Part shown: positions 1 through 4,826 of the stretch, piece by piece
Layout: the number at the start of each line of letters is the position of its first letter
Numbering within the stretch: the stretch's first letter is position 1
Source: Oscillospiraceae bacterium
GTDB taxonomy: Bacteria > Bacillota > Clostridia > Oscillospirales > Oscillospiraceae
Direction of reading: 5' to 3'
DNA: 8,831 bases
Assembly: GCA_017557265.1 (NCBI GenBank)
Contig: JAFZAM010000049.1
Coordinates: 1-8,831 of the forward strand
The notes under the pieces: model-generated
Told to the model about the DNA's origin: nothing
The model's database searches: none
What the model saw: only the letters and a program-made list of their open reading frames with translations
Position numbers and translations under genes: made by a program

Positions 1-552
1 GTCGACCGTGAGCGTGACGGAGCACTCGGCCTCGCGTCCCTTCGCGGCCTCGTAGGCGGCGCGGCACCGCGTTTCCTCCGCGTACCAGGCGAGCACAAGC
101 TCCGCGACCTCATCCACGGCATCGAGCGGGATGCGCCGCGCGGGGAGGGGGATATCCTCGTCGGTGACGACGGCGAGGAGCCTTTCCGCGTCCTCACAGC
201 GCAGGTCAGTCCGCCCGCGCAGGACCTCTATCTGCGGTACGCCCGGGACGTTCCAGCCCTCGGCTATGATGAGATCGACGCCGGAGAGGCGCCCGCAGAG
301 CTCCTCAAAGGAGACGGGCCCGTTATAGAGCGCGGCGGCGTGGCGGGAGTTCGCTATCGCGACGGCCTCGGCCCCGGCCTGCGTGAAGCGCCACGTGTCC
401 TTGCCCTCGCGGTCCATCTGGAAGTCGTGGCCGTCGCTTTTTAGGACGCCGACGCGCAGCCCCTTTTCGCGAAGGAGGGGGATGAGCCGCTCGACGAGCG
501 TGGTCTTGCCGGCGTTGTGCCAGCCGATGAAGGAAATGACGGGAGTATGCAT
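1..552 (-). CDS. mobB: MobB, molybdopterin-guanine dinucleotide biosynthesis protein B (3' end outside window)
   Basis: MobB is a small P-loop GTPase that assists MobA in attaching GMP to molybdopterin, giving the MGD cofactor of formate dehydrogenases and other Mo/W enzymes. The translation opens with a Walker A motif GWHNAGKT at residues 10-17, followed by the family's KSDGHDF...DREGKDTWR region (38-55, equivalent to KHDxHxFxxDxxGKDS) and a DLIIAEGW strand (93-100) matching the DLVLVEG motif. The start is set by AGGAGG six bases before ATG at 552. All 184 codons visible are open and no stop is reached; typical stand-alone MobB proteins are about 160-175 aa, so this one carries a C-terminal extension beginning near ...CSVTLTVD. 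It is preceded by a long structured leader with its own promoter, and is divergent from the MoaF genes. Family call is firm; the nature of the extension is unknown. Confidence 0.93.
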   Translation of the reverse strand, partial: MHTPVISFIGWHNAGKTTLVERLIPLLREKGLRVGVLKSDGHDFQMDREGKDTWRFTQAGAEAVAIANSRHAAALYNGPVSFEELCGRLSGVDLIIAEGWNVPGVPQIEVLRGRTDLRCEDAERLLAVVTDEDIPLPARRIPLDAVDEVAELVLAWYAEETRCRAAYEAAKGREAECSVTLTVD

Positions 553-583
553 GAGACGCCTCCTGAAGCGGTCTGCGGACAGT

Positions 584-616
584 ACTGCCGGAGCGCGGTG
601 GGGACGCTCCGGCAGT
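584..616 (-). repeat. 12-bp perfect hairpin in the mobB leader
   Basis: ACTGCCGGAGCG (584-595) and CGCTCCGGCAGT (605-616) are perfect inverted repeats around a 9-nt loop. The hairpin lies between the leader terminator and the mobB ribosome binding site and has no T-run on either side, so it is not a normal intrinsic terminator. Its 605-613 arm is also perfectly complementary to leader positions 719-727 on the mobB transcript, so the two could pair alternatively around the terminator. Role unknown; it may stabilise the read-through mRNA or belong to the switch. Confidence 0.6.
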
Positions 617-666
617 GCCGCTGAGAGAGAAATGAAACGTATCTTAAAATGAGAGAAAAAGCAATG

Positions 667-697
667 AAAAAGCCCGCTTTGAGAAGACTCAAAACGG
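667..697 (-). terminator. Intrinsic terminator inside the mobB leader
   Basis: Read on the minus strand, CCGTTTTGAG (697-688) pairs with CTCAAAGCGG (683-674) across a 4-nt TCTT loop, with one G-T pair, and is followed by GCTTTTT. It lies about 115 nt before the mobB start and about 180 nt after the predicted transcript start, the position of the expression platform of a transcriptional riboswitch or attenuator. The arm 686-678 is perfectly complementary to an upstream leader segment (768-760), which gives a possible antiterminator. Confidence 0.8.
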
Positions 698-875
698 ACC
701 GCCGCATACGCGCATGCCGCCGGAGCGCATACTGCGCGCCGGAAGTGCGGACTCGTCTCCTTCTCAAACGTGAAGGCCCCGCCGTTTCCGGCATGGACCC
801 CGTGAGCTCTTGGCTCAGGCCGAAGGCTCATAGGCGATGCCCTTAGAGCGGACGGCACGGAAACTTATTTGATTG
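698..875 (-). promoter_or_regulatory. Structured mobB 5' leader, probable riboswitch aptamer (Moco/Wco class suspected)
   Basis: The stretch between the promoter and the terminator has no credible gene and folds locally on the minus strand: a TGAGC/GCTCA hairpin, a GCCG-GAAA-CGGC tetraloop hairpin extended by GGTCC/GGGCC, and CCTTC (776-772) with GAAGG (763-759). The GAAGG arm overlaps the 9 nt (768-760, TTTGAGAAG) that can instead pair with the terminator arm at 686-678. Folding the leader domain would therefore release the terminator, the layout of an OFF riboswitch. Because the gene controlled is mobB, the Moco riboswitch family (which has a GNRA tetraloop and precedes Mo cofactor genes) is the first candidate, but I cannot confirm its consensus by eye. 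A protein- or translation-sensing attenuator remains possible. Confidence 0.6.
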
Positions 876-880
876 AAATC

Positions 881-909
881 AATATAGCACGGGGGCGGGG
901 AAATGTCAA
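881..909 (-). promoter_or_regulatory. Sigma-A type promoter of the mobB transcript
   Basis: On the minus strand TTGACA (909-904) and TATATT (886-881) are separated by exactly 17 bp, so transcription should start near 875. This places about 320 nt of leader before mobB. The promoter faces away from the one for the MoaF genes. Confidence 0.85.
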
Positions 910-931
910 GCGCGTTCCGTCAAACGCTTGA
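906..931. repeat. Inverted repeat spanning both divergent -35 boxes
   Basis: TCAAGCG (906-912) and CGCTTGA (925-931) form a perfect 7-bp inverted repeat with 12 bp between. Each arm overlaps the -35 hexamer of one of the two divergent promoters. This may be only a by-product of two similar -35 contexts, or an operator that would control mobB and the MoaF pair together. Confidence 0.45.
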
Positions 932-956
932 TTTATCCCTCTTTGGAGATTATAAT
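928..956 (+). promoter_or_regulatory. Sigma-A type promoter of the MoaF gene pair
   Basis: TTGATT (928-933) and TATAAT (951-956) are 17 bp apart; transcription should start near 963, giving a short leader of about 33 nt to the first gene. No riboswitch-like structure fits in that leader, unlike on the mobB side. Confidence 0.87.
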
Positions 957-995
957 TTAAGCAGTCAAAAATAAACCGACAAGGAGGAATAAAAC

Positions 996-1886
996 GTGAA
1001 TCTCATCGAAAAGTACGCGGCCGAGGCCGCCAAGCTCTCCATCAGGCAGTACTGCCCGCCGCGCTGCTTCGAGCTCGCCGGCAAGAAGCTCGACCTCATC
1101 CTCGACACGAACGAGGAGACCGGCGAGTTCATCCTCGACTTCAAGGACAACGACACCGTCGAATGGAGCTTCAAGGGCAGCGCCCCGAAGGCCGACAAGT
1201 ACGAGCTGCGCAAGACCGACGACCTCATCTATCTGCTGAGCTTCAACGTCGCCGGCAAGGAGCCGCGCGAGAACCTGACGTTCGTGCTCGACCTCGAGCA
1301 GATGCTCGTGACGTATCTGCGCTGCTCGCTCGGCGAGAATCCCTATTATCCGTACCTCATCGAGAGCCACTGGGGCTTCGGCTACATCGCCGAAAAGGGC
1401 AAGAAGCATGAAGACCGCCGCCGCCACGGCTTTACCGGCGACGTCGTCGGCACCGCCGTCAAGTGGACCTACGGGCACAACACCTCCACGACCCATATCT
1501 ACCACGATCCCCACTGGTACCGCATCGGCTACCCCGCCGGCGAGAAGAAAAAGAGGACCGGCACGAGCGCGATGGGCGAAATTATGAAGAAGCTCCCGAG
1601 CGCCGACGAGCCCGCCTACTACGTCAAGATCAAGGAGGGCGTCTACCTCGTCAGCATCACCGAGCAGAACATCGAGAAGATACTCGGCGACGGGTTCATG
1701 GGCTTCCGCAGCGACACGCTCTGCTTCCTCGACAACTATAACCACCTCTACAGCGTCGGCCGCGGCTTCGGCACCGTCACGACCAAGGGCGTCGACCGCG
1801 AGCTCTTCGTCATGATAGGCAAGTACGGCCAGCCCGTCGAGGTCGACGAGAGCCTTTTTACCGATCCGATCCCCTACCTGGTGTAG
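996..1886 (+). CDS. MoaF-family protein, first of a tandem pair
   Basis: A 296-aa soluble protein with no signal peptide or membrane segment. It resembles the MoaF family (annotated as molybdenum cofactor biosynthesis F; a two-part lipocalin-like beta barrel architecture). The N-terminal half has the WSF...YELRK...IYLLSF...FVLDLEQMLVTYL pattern (about residues 57-107), and the C-terminal half has RRRHGFTGDVVGTAV..YG....HIYHDPHWY (141-175), comparable with the HRRTDELVGRRVLYRYSPDHAYEHIY-type core of MoaF C-terminal domains, then a closing VGRGFG (254-259). The start is GTG at 996 with AAGGAGG eight bases upstream. It is the first gene after its promoter and divergent from mobB. Biochemical function of this family is not established, and the 'Moa' in its name may trace to the Klebsiella monoamine regulon rather than to molybdenum, so the Mo link here rests mainly on the mobB neighbour. 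Confidence 0.8.
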   Translation: MNLIEKYAAEAAKLSIRQYCPPRCFELAGKKLDLILDTNEETGEFILDFKDNDTVEWSFKGSAPKADKYELRKTDDLIYLLSFNVAGKEPRENLTFVLDLEQMLVTYLRCSLGENPYYPYLIESHWGFGYIAEKGKKHEDRRRHGFTGDVVGTAVKWTYGHNTSTTHIYHDPHWYRIGYPAGEKKKRTGTSAMGEIMKKLPSADEPAYYVKIKEGVYLVSITEQNIEKILGDGFMGFRSDTLCFLDNYNHLYSVGRGFGTVTTKGVDRELFVMIGKYGQPVEVDESLFTDPIPYLV

Positions 1887-1895
1887 AGGGATCGG
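1866..1895 (+). repeat. Small hairpin across the stop codon between the two MoaF genes
   Basis: CCGATCCC (1866-1873) and GGGATCGG (1888-1895) are perfectly complementary with a 14-nt loop containing the TAG stop. There is no T-run. It could tune processing or relative expression of the two genes, or be chance in GC-rich DNA. Confidence 0.35.
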
Positions 1896-1915
1896 CGCTT
1901 AAGGAGGACGGCTGA

Positions 1916-2806
1916 ATGAACCTCATGGAAAAGTTCGCCCCCGAGGCGAACAAGCTCTCCATCAAGCAGTACTGCCCGCCGCGCAGCTTCGAGCTCGCGG
2001 GAAAGAAGTTCAAATTCGTCCTCGACACCGGCGAGGAGACGGGCGAGTACGACGTAGACTTCAAGGATAACTACAAGCTCACGTGGTCCTTCCGCGGCAG
2101 CGAGCCCAAGGAGGAGACCTACGAGCTGCGCAAGGCCGACGAGATAATCTATCTGCTGAGCTTCTGCATCTCCGGGCTCGTGCCCCGCAGGAACGACACC
2201 TTCGTCATCGACCTCGAGCAGATGCTCGTTACGTATCTTCGCGCCTCGGCCGGGGAAAACCCCTGCTATCCCTACGTCATAAACACCCACTTCGGCTTCG
2301 GCTACATAGCCGAGGAGGGCAGGGAGCACACCGACCGCCGCCGCCACGGCTTTACCGGCGACGTCGTCGGCACCGCCGTCGGCTGGAGATACGGCCACCA
2401 GAACGCCTCCGTCCACGTCTACTACGACCCGAGCTGGTACCGCATCGGCTACGAGCTCGGCCTCGAGGACAAGCCGCACGGCACGGGCAAGCTCCGCGAG
2501 CTCACGAAGGCCATGCCGAGCTCCGACGAGCCCTGCGACTACGTCAAGATAAACGACTGGATGTACCTCGTCAGCGTCACGGAGCAGAACATGGAGAAGA
2601 TACTCGGGCCCAACTTCATGGGCTTCCGCAGCAACACGCTCTGCTTCCTCGACAACTACCACCACCTCTACAGCGTCGGCCGCGGCTTCGGCACCGTCAC
2701 CTCCGGCGAGAAGGAGCGCGAGCTCTTCGTCATGATAGGCAAGATAGGCCGCCCCGTCGAGGTCAGCGAGAAGTACTATACCGACCCGAACCCCTATATG
2801 GTCTGA
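1916..2806 (+). CDS. MoaF-family protein, second of a tandem pair
   Basis: Also 296 aa, and it aligns with the preceding gene end to end without gaps at about 68% identity (hand count, 200 of 296). Shared blocks include QYCPPR, FELAGKK, DLEQMLVTYLR, RRRHGFTGDVVGTAV, GFRS.TLCFLDNY and HLYSVGRGFGTVT. The most variable part is residues 181-200, a likely surface loop. ATG at 1916 follows AAGGAGG by eight bases, and the gene begins 29 bp after the upstream stop, so the pair is co-transcribed and each gene has its own strong ribosome binding site. Identical length with substantial divergence suggests an old duplication kept under selection, perhaps as a heteromer or with two substrates. Family assignment and caveats are as for the first copy. 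Confidence 0.8.
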   Translation: MNLMEKFAPEANKLSIKQYCPPRSFELAGKKFKFVLDTGEETGEYDVDFKDNYKLTWSFRGSEPKEETYELRKADEIIYLLSFCISGLVPRRNDTFVIDLEQMLVTYLRASAGENPCYPYVINTHFGFGYIAEEGREHTDRRRHGFTGDVVGTAVGWRYGHQNASVHVYYDPSWYRIGYELGLEDKPHGTGKLRELTKAMPSSDEPCDYVKINDWMYLVSVTEQNMEKILGPNFMGFRSNTLCFLDNYHHLYSVGRGFGTVTSGEKERELFVMIGKIGRPVEVSEKYYTDPNPYMV

Positions 2807-2826
2807 TACGGCGCAGTCAAAGCATC

Positions 2827-2862
2827 GAAAAACGCCCCTTCCCGAGCGGGAGGGGCGTTTTC
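2827..2862 (+). terminator. Intrinsic terminator after the MoaF pair
   Basis: GAAAAACGCCCC (2827-2838) pairs with GGGGCGTTTTC (2852-2862), and CCCG/CGGG continues the stem inside, with a TTTT run in the 3' arm. It begins about 20 bp after the second stop codon and ends 3 bp before the next -35 box. The A-run on the left arm makes it usable from both strands, but no leftward gene ends here. Confidence 0.85.
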
Positions 2863-2865
2863 CGC

Positions 2866-2895
2866 TTGCTACGGCGGCGGGAGTAGTTGTATAAT
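2866..2895 (+). promoter_or_regulatory. Promoter upstream of the repeat element and corA
   Basis: TTGCTA (2866-2871) and TATAAT (2890-2895) are 18 bp apart, with a predicted start near 2902. The transcript would run through the 278-bp inverted-repeat element before reaching corA. The layout (terminator, then TTGC[TC]A, 18 bp, TATAAT) is nearly the same as that in front of the glycyl radical enzyme gene. Confidence 0.7.
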
Positions 2896-2908
2896 GAGCC
2901 GTAAGCCG

Positions 2909-3186
2909 AAGGCTAGGGGAGTCGAGCCCCTACCGCTCGTAAGCGGCCCTTTTCGGTGCCTTTTGCTCCGACTCGCTTGCCGGGCGCCTGCCCGGCTGCT
3001 CTCGTCAGAACAAAAATCCCTCGAAAATTGCTTACTTACGAGTGCAAAGCAGTTTGTGCGGAGCTCATTTTCGTCGAGACTAGGCGAGCCCCGCAGAGAA
3101 TAATTGTTTTATTTTCAAGGGGTTCAACGACGCATCGGCGGAAATGAGCCCGCAGAAACCGGCAGGGGTTCGATTCCCCTAGCCTT
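2909..3186. repeat. 278-bp element with T-arm-like terminal inverted repeats (MITE-like or structured RNA leader)
   Basis: The ends 2909-2935 and 3160-3186 are inverted copies matching at 24 of 27 positions, beginning AAGGCTAGGGGA. Each end also contains its own palindrome: TAGGGG-7 nt-CCCCTA (2914-2932) and AGGGG-TTCGATT-CCCCT (3164-3180), the latter with the stem length, loop length and loop sequence of a tRNA T-arm. Inside are a GCCGGGC/GCCCGGC hairpin (2979-2996) and a CCGCT/AGCGG hairpin (2932-2946), but no gene. I see no target-site duplication. It may be a non-autonomous mobile or dispersed repeat inserted between promoter and corA, or a leader RNA that switches between one long stem and two local hairpins; two of the three end mismatches would remain G-U pairs in RNA. 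Apart from this element and its promoter, the space between the MoaF and corA genes holds nothing. Confidence 0.6.
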
Positions 3187-3196
3187 ATTGCGAGGG

Positions 3197-4123
3197 GTGA
3201 GGACAACGTATTATCTTATCAAAAAGACGCTCGAGGAGTGCTCCGCGGAGGATATCCGCAGGGGGGAGGCCCAGTACGTCGCCGTCCTGACGACGGCCGA
3301 GTGGGCGACGGAGCGCGAGCGCTTCGAGCTCGGCATAGACCTCGATCTCGACCCCGCCGAGATACACAACACCAAGGTCGAGGTAAACTACGACTCCCTG
3401 ACGGGGACGTTCTCCATCCCCGACCGCACGGACCTCGGCGGCGAGAACCGCAAGATAGCCTTCGCGCTCGACGAGAAGGGGATAATCTTCATCGACGACT
3501 CCGACGCCGCCTCGTCCATCATCGAGGCGATACGCCGCTCCAAGCTCTGGCGGCTGCCCTGCCTCGAGAGGTTCATCTACGACTTTCTCGAGCAGATAAT
3601 CCACGGCGACCTGCGCCTCATGGAGCGCTATGAGGACAGGCTCGACGCCATGGAAAAGGGCATCCTTGCCGGCGAGGGCGGGGAGTACCTCAAGCAGATA
3701 AACGACGTCCGCGGCGACATACGCGAGCTGCGCGTCCACTACGAGCAGCTCAGCGACCTCGGCCAGGAGCTCGAGGAGAACGAAAACGAGTTCTTCAAGG
3801 AGGAAAACCTCCGCTACTTCCACATGTTCACCAACCGCATGGCGCGCCTTATAGACGTCGCGACGTCGCTGCGCGACTATACGATGCAGCTGAGCGACCT
3901 ATACCAGTCGCAGATAGACCTCAAGCAAAACCGCATCATGACGCTGCTCACGGTCGTGACGGCGATATTCATGCCGCTGACGCTCATCGTCGGCTGGTAC
4001 GGCATGAACTTCCGCTACATGCCCGAGCTCGACAAGCCGTGGGGCTACCCCGCAGTCATAGCGCTGAGCGTCGTCGTCGCGGTCGTCTGCATCGTCTTCT
4101 TCAAAAAGAAGAAATGGCTCTGA
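3197..4123 (+). CDS. corA: CorA-family divalent metal ion transporter
   Basis: An inner-membrane, pentameric channel-type transporter for Mg2+ (or Co2+, Ni2+, Zn2+ in relatives). With a GTG start at 3197 it has 308 aa, near the family norm. It shows an N-terminal cytoplasmic alpha/beta domain, a long charged helical stretch (about residues 120-245), transmembrane helix 1 (about 247-267) ending in the family signature YGMNF (268-272, GMN selectivity motif), a short loop, helix 2 (about 284-302) and a basic KKKKWL tail. The frame is open further up to a TTG at 3104, but those codons lie inside the inverted-repeat element, so I prefer 3197; there is no good ribosome binding site for it (only GAGG directly abutting), so the start is uncertain. 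The deacylase gene follows 11 nt after the stop. Confidence 0.9.
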   Translation: MRTTYYLIKKTLEECSAEDIRRGEAQYVAVLTTAEWATERERFELGIDLDLDPAEIHNTKVEVNYDSLTGTFSIPDRTDLGGENRKIAFALDEKGIIFIDDSDAASSIIEAIRRSKLWRLPCLERFIYDFLEQIIHGDLRLMERYEDRLDAMEKGILAGEGGEYLKQINDVRGDIRELRVHYEQLSDLGQELEENENEFFKEENLRYFHMFTNRMARLIDVATSLRDYTMQLSDLYQSQIDLKQNRIMTLLTVVTAIFMPLTLIVGWYGMNFRYMPELDKPWGYPAVIALSVVVAVVCIVFFKKKKWL

Positions 4124-4134
4124 GGAGGCGCGCT

Positions 4135-4686
4135 ATGGAGCTTATTCACGGCTCGCCCGCGGATATGAGCGGGCGCTCGGAGCGCGAAAGGCGCGCCTAC
4201 CGCTTCCTCGACTCGCTCGGAGTGGAGTTTGACCGCACCGACCATCCCGACGCGCCGGCGACGAGCATGGAGGTCTGCGCGGACGTCGACGCCGTCCTCG
4301 GCGTGCACATCTGCAAGAACCTCTTTCTCACGAACAGGCAGCGGACGGACTTTTACCTTCTCATAATGCCGGGGGACAAGCCCTTCAAGACCAGGGAGCT
4401 CTCCGGCCAGCTCGGGACGAGCCGCCTCTCCTTCGGCAGCCCCGAGGAGATGAAGCGCCTGCTCGACCTGCATCCCGGCAGCGTCTCGATACTCGGCCTG
4501 CTCGCGGACGGGGAAAAGCGCGTCCGCCTCGTCCTCGACGAAGACGTGCTGAAGGAGGAGCTCTTCGGCTGCCATCCCTGCGAGAATACGAGCTCGCTGC
4601 GCTTTTCCGTGCGCGACCTCAAAGAGAAGGTCATCCCCGCGCTCGGGCATGAGCCCGCAATTGTTAAACTTCTCGGAACGGAATAG
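4135..4686 (+). CDS. ProX/YbaK-family aminoacyl-tRNA deacylase
   Basis: A 183-aa cytosolic protein resembling free-standing trans-editing deacylases that hydrolyse mischarged tRNA (for example Ala-tRNAPro), homologous to the INS domain of bacterial prolyl-tRNA synthetase. Visible family marks are CKNLFL with the conserved lysine K61, LSFGSPEEM (98-106), PGSVSILGL (114-122), a DEDVL segment (134-138) and GCHPCENTSSL (144-154). ATG at 4135 is chosen because AGGAGG (4123-4128), overlapping the corA stop codon, lies six bases upstream; the frame is open further upstream but inside corA. It is probably cotranscribed and possibly translationally coupled with corA, though no functional link between the two is evident. 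The exact tRNA substrate cannot be told from sequence. Confidence 0.88.
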   Translation: MELIHGSPADMSGRSERERRAYRFLDSLGVEFDRTDHPDAPATSMEVCADVDAVLGVHICKNLFLTNRQRTDFYLLIMPGDKPFKTRELSGQLGTSRLSFGSPEEMKRLLDLHPGSVSILGLLADGEKRVRLVLDEDVLKEELFGCHPCENTSSLRFSVRDLKEKVIPALGHEPAIVKLLGTE

Positions 4687-4698
4687 TTGAATATCACC

Positions 4699-4728
4699 AA
4701 ATCCGGGCTTTGAAAAAAGCCCGGATTT
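4699..4728 (+). terminator. Intrinsic terminator after the deacylase gene
   Basis: AAATCCGGGCTT (4699-4710) and AAGCCCGGATTT (4717-4728) form a perfect 12-bp stem with a 6-nt TGAAAA loop, 12 bp after the stop codon. It ends 4 bp before the next -35 box. Confidence 0.85.
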
Positions 4729-4732
4729 CTGC

Positions 4733-4762
4733 TTGCCACGGGCCGGGGCCGTAGACTATAAT
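4733..4762 (+). promoter_or_regulatory. Promoter of the glycyl radical enzyme operon
   Basis: TTGCCA (4733-4738) and TATAAT (4757-4762) are 18 bp apart. A second TATAAT at 4764-4769 has poorer spacing (25 bp). A leader of roughly 57 nt follows. I see no FNR- or CRP-like box. Confidence 0.75.
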
Positions 4763-4788
4763 ATATAATGCAGATTTGCCGACACGTC

Positions 4789-4798
4789 CCCTCGAGGG
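4789..4798. promoter_or_regulatory. Palindrome in the glycyl radical enzyme leader, possible operator
   Basis: CCCTCGAGGG is a perfect 10-bp palindrome about 20 bp downstream of the predicted transcript start and is flanked by GTC and GAC in inverted order (4786-4788, 4802-4804). A repressor could bind here. No regulator gene is in the window, so this is only a suggestion. Confidence 0.3.
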
Positions 4799-4826
4799 AA
4801 TGACAGACCATAAAGGAGAGAACGTC

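Noticed and set aside
957..2665. Two long minus-strand frames opposite the MoaF genes.
   Set aside because: They mirror the codon pattern of the two paralogs, resemble each other only because the sense genes do, and lack ribosome binding sites.
2894..3147. Two small plus-strand frames of 63-69 codons inside the inverted-repeat element.
   Set aside because: They lie entirely or largely in the repeat, have no ribosome binding site and overlap each other; they are by-products of the repeat.
3160..3186. tRNA gene suggested by GGGGTTCGATTCCCC.
   Set aside because: Only a T-arm-like hairpin is present; no matching D-arm, anticodon arm or 5' acceptor strand lies at the required distance, and the same sequence occurs inverted at the other end of the element.
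2896..3186. tmRNA or M-box riboswitch as the identity of the corA leader.
   Set aside because: No tmRNA 5' acceptor or tag frame is visible, and the sequence does not resemble the M-box core I know; only the T-arm-like end prompted the idea.
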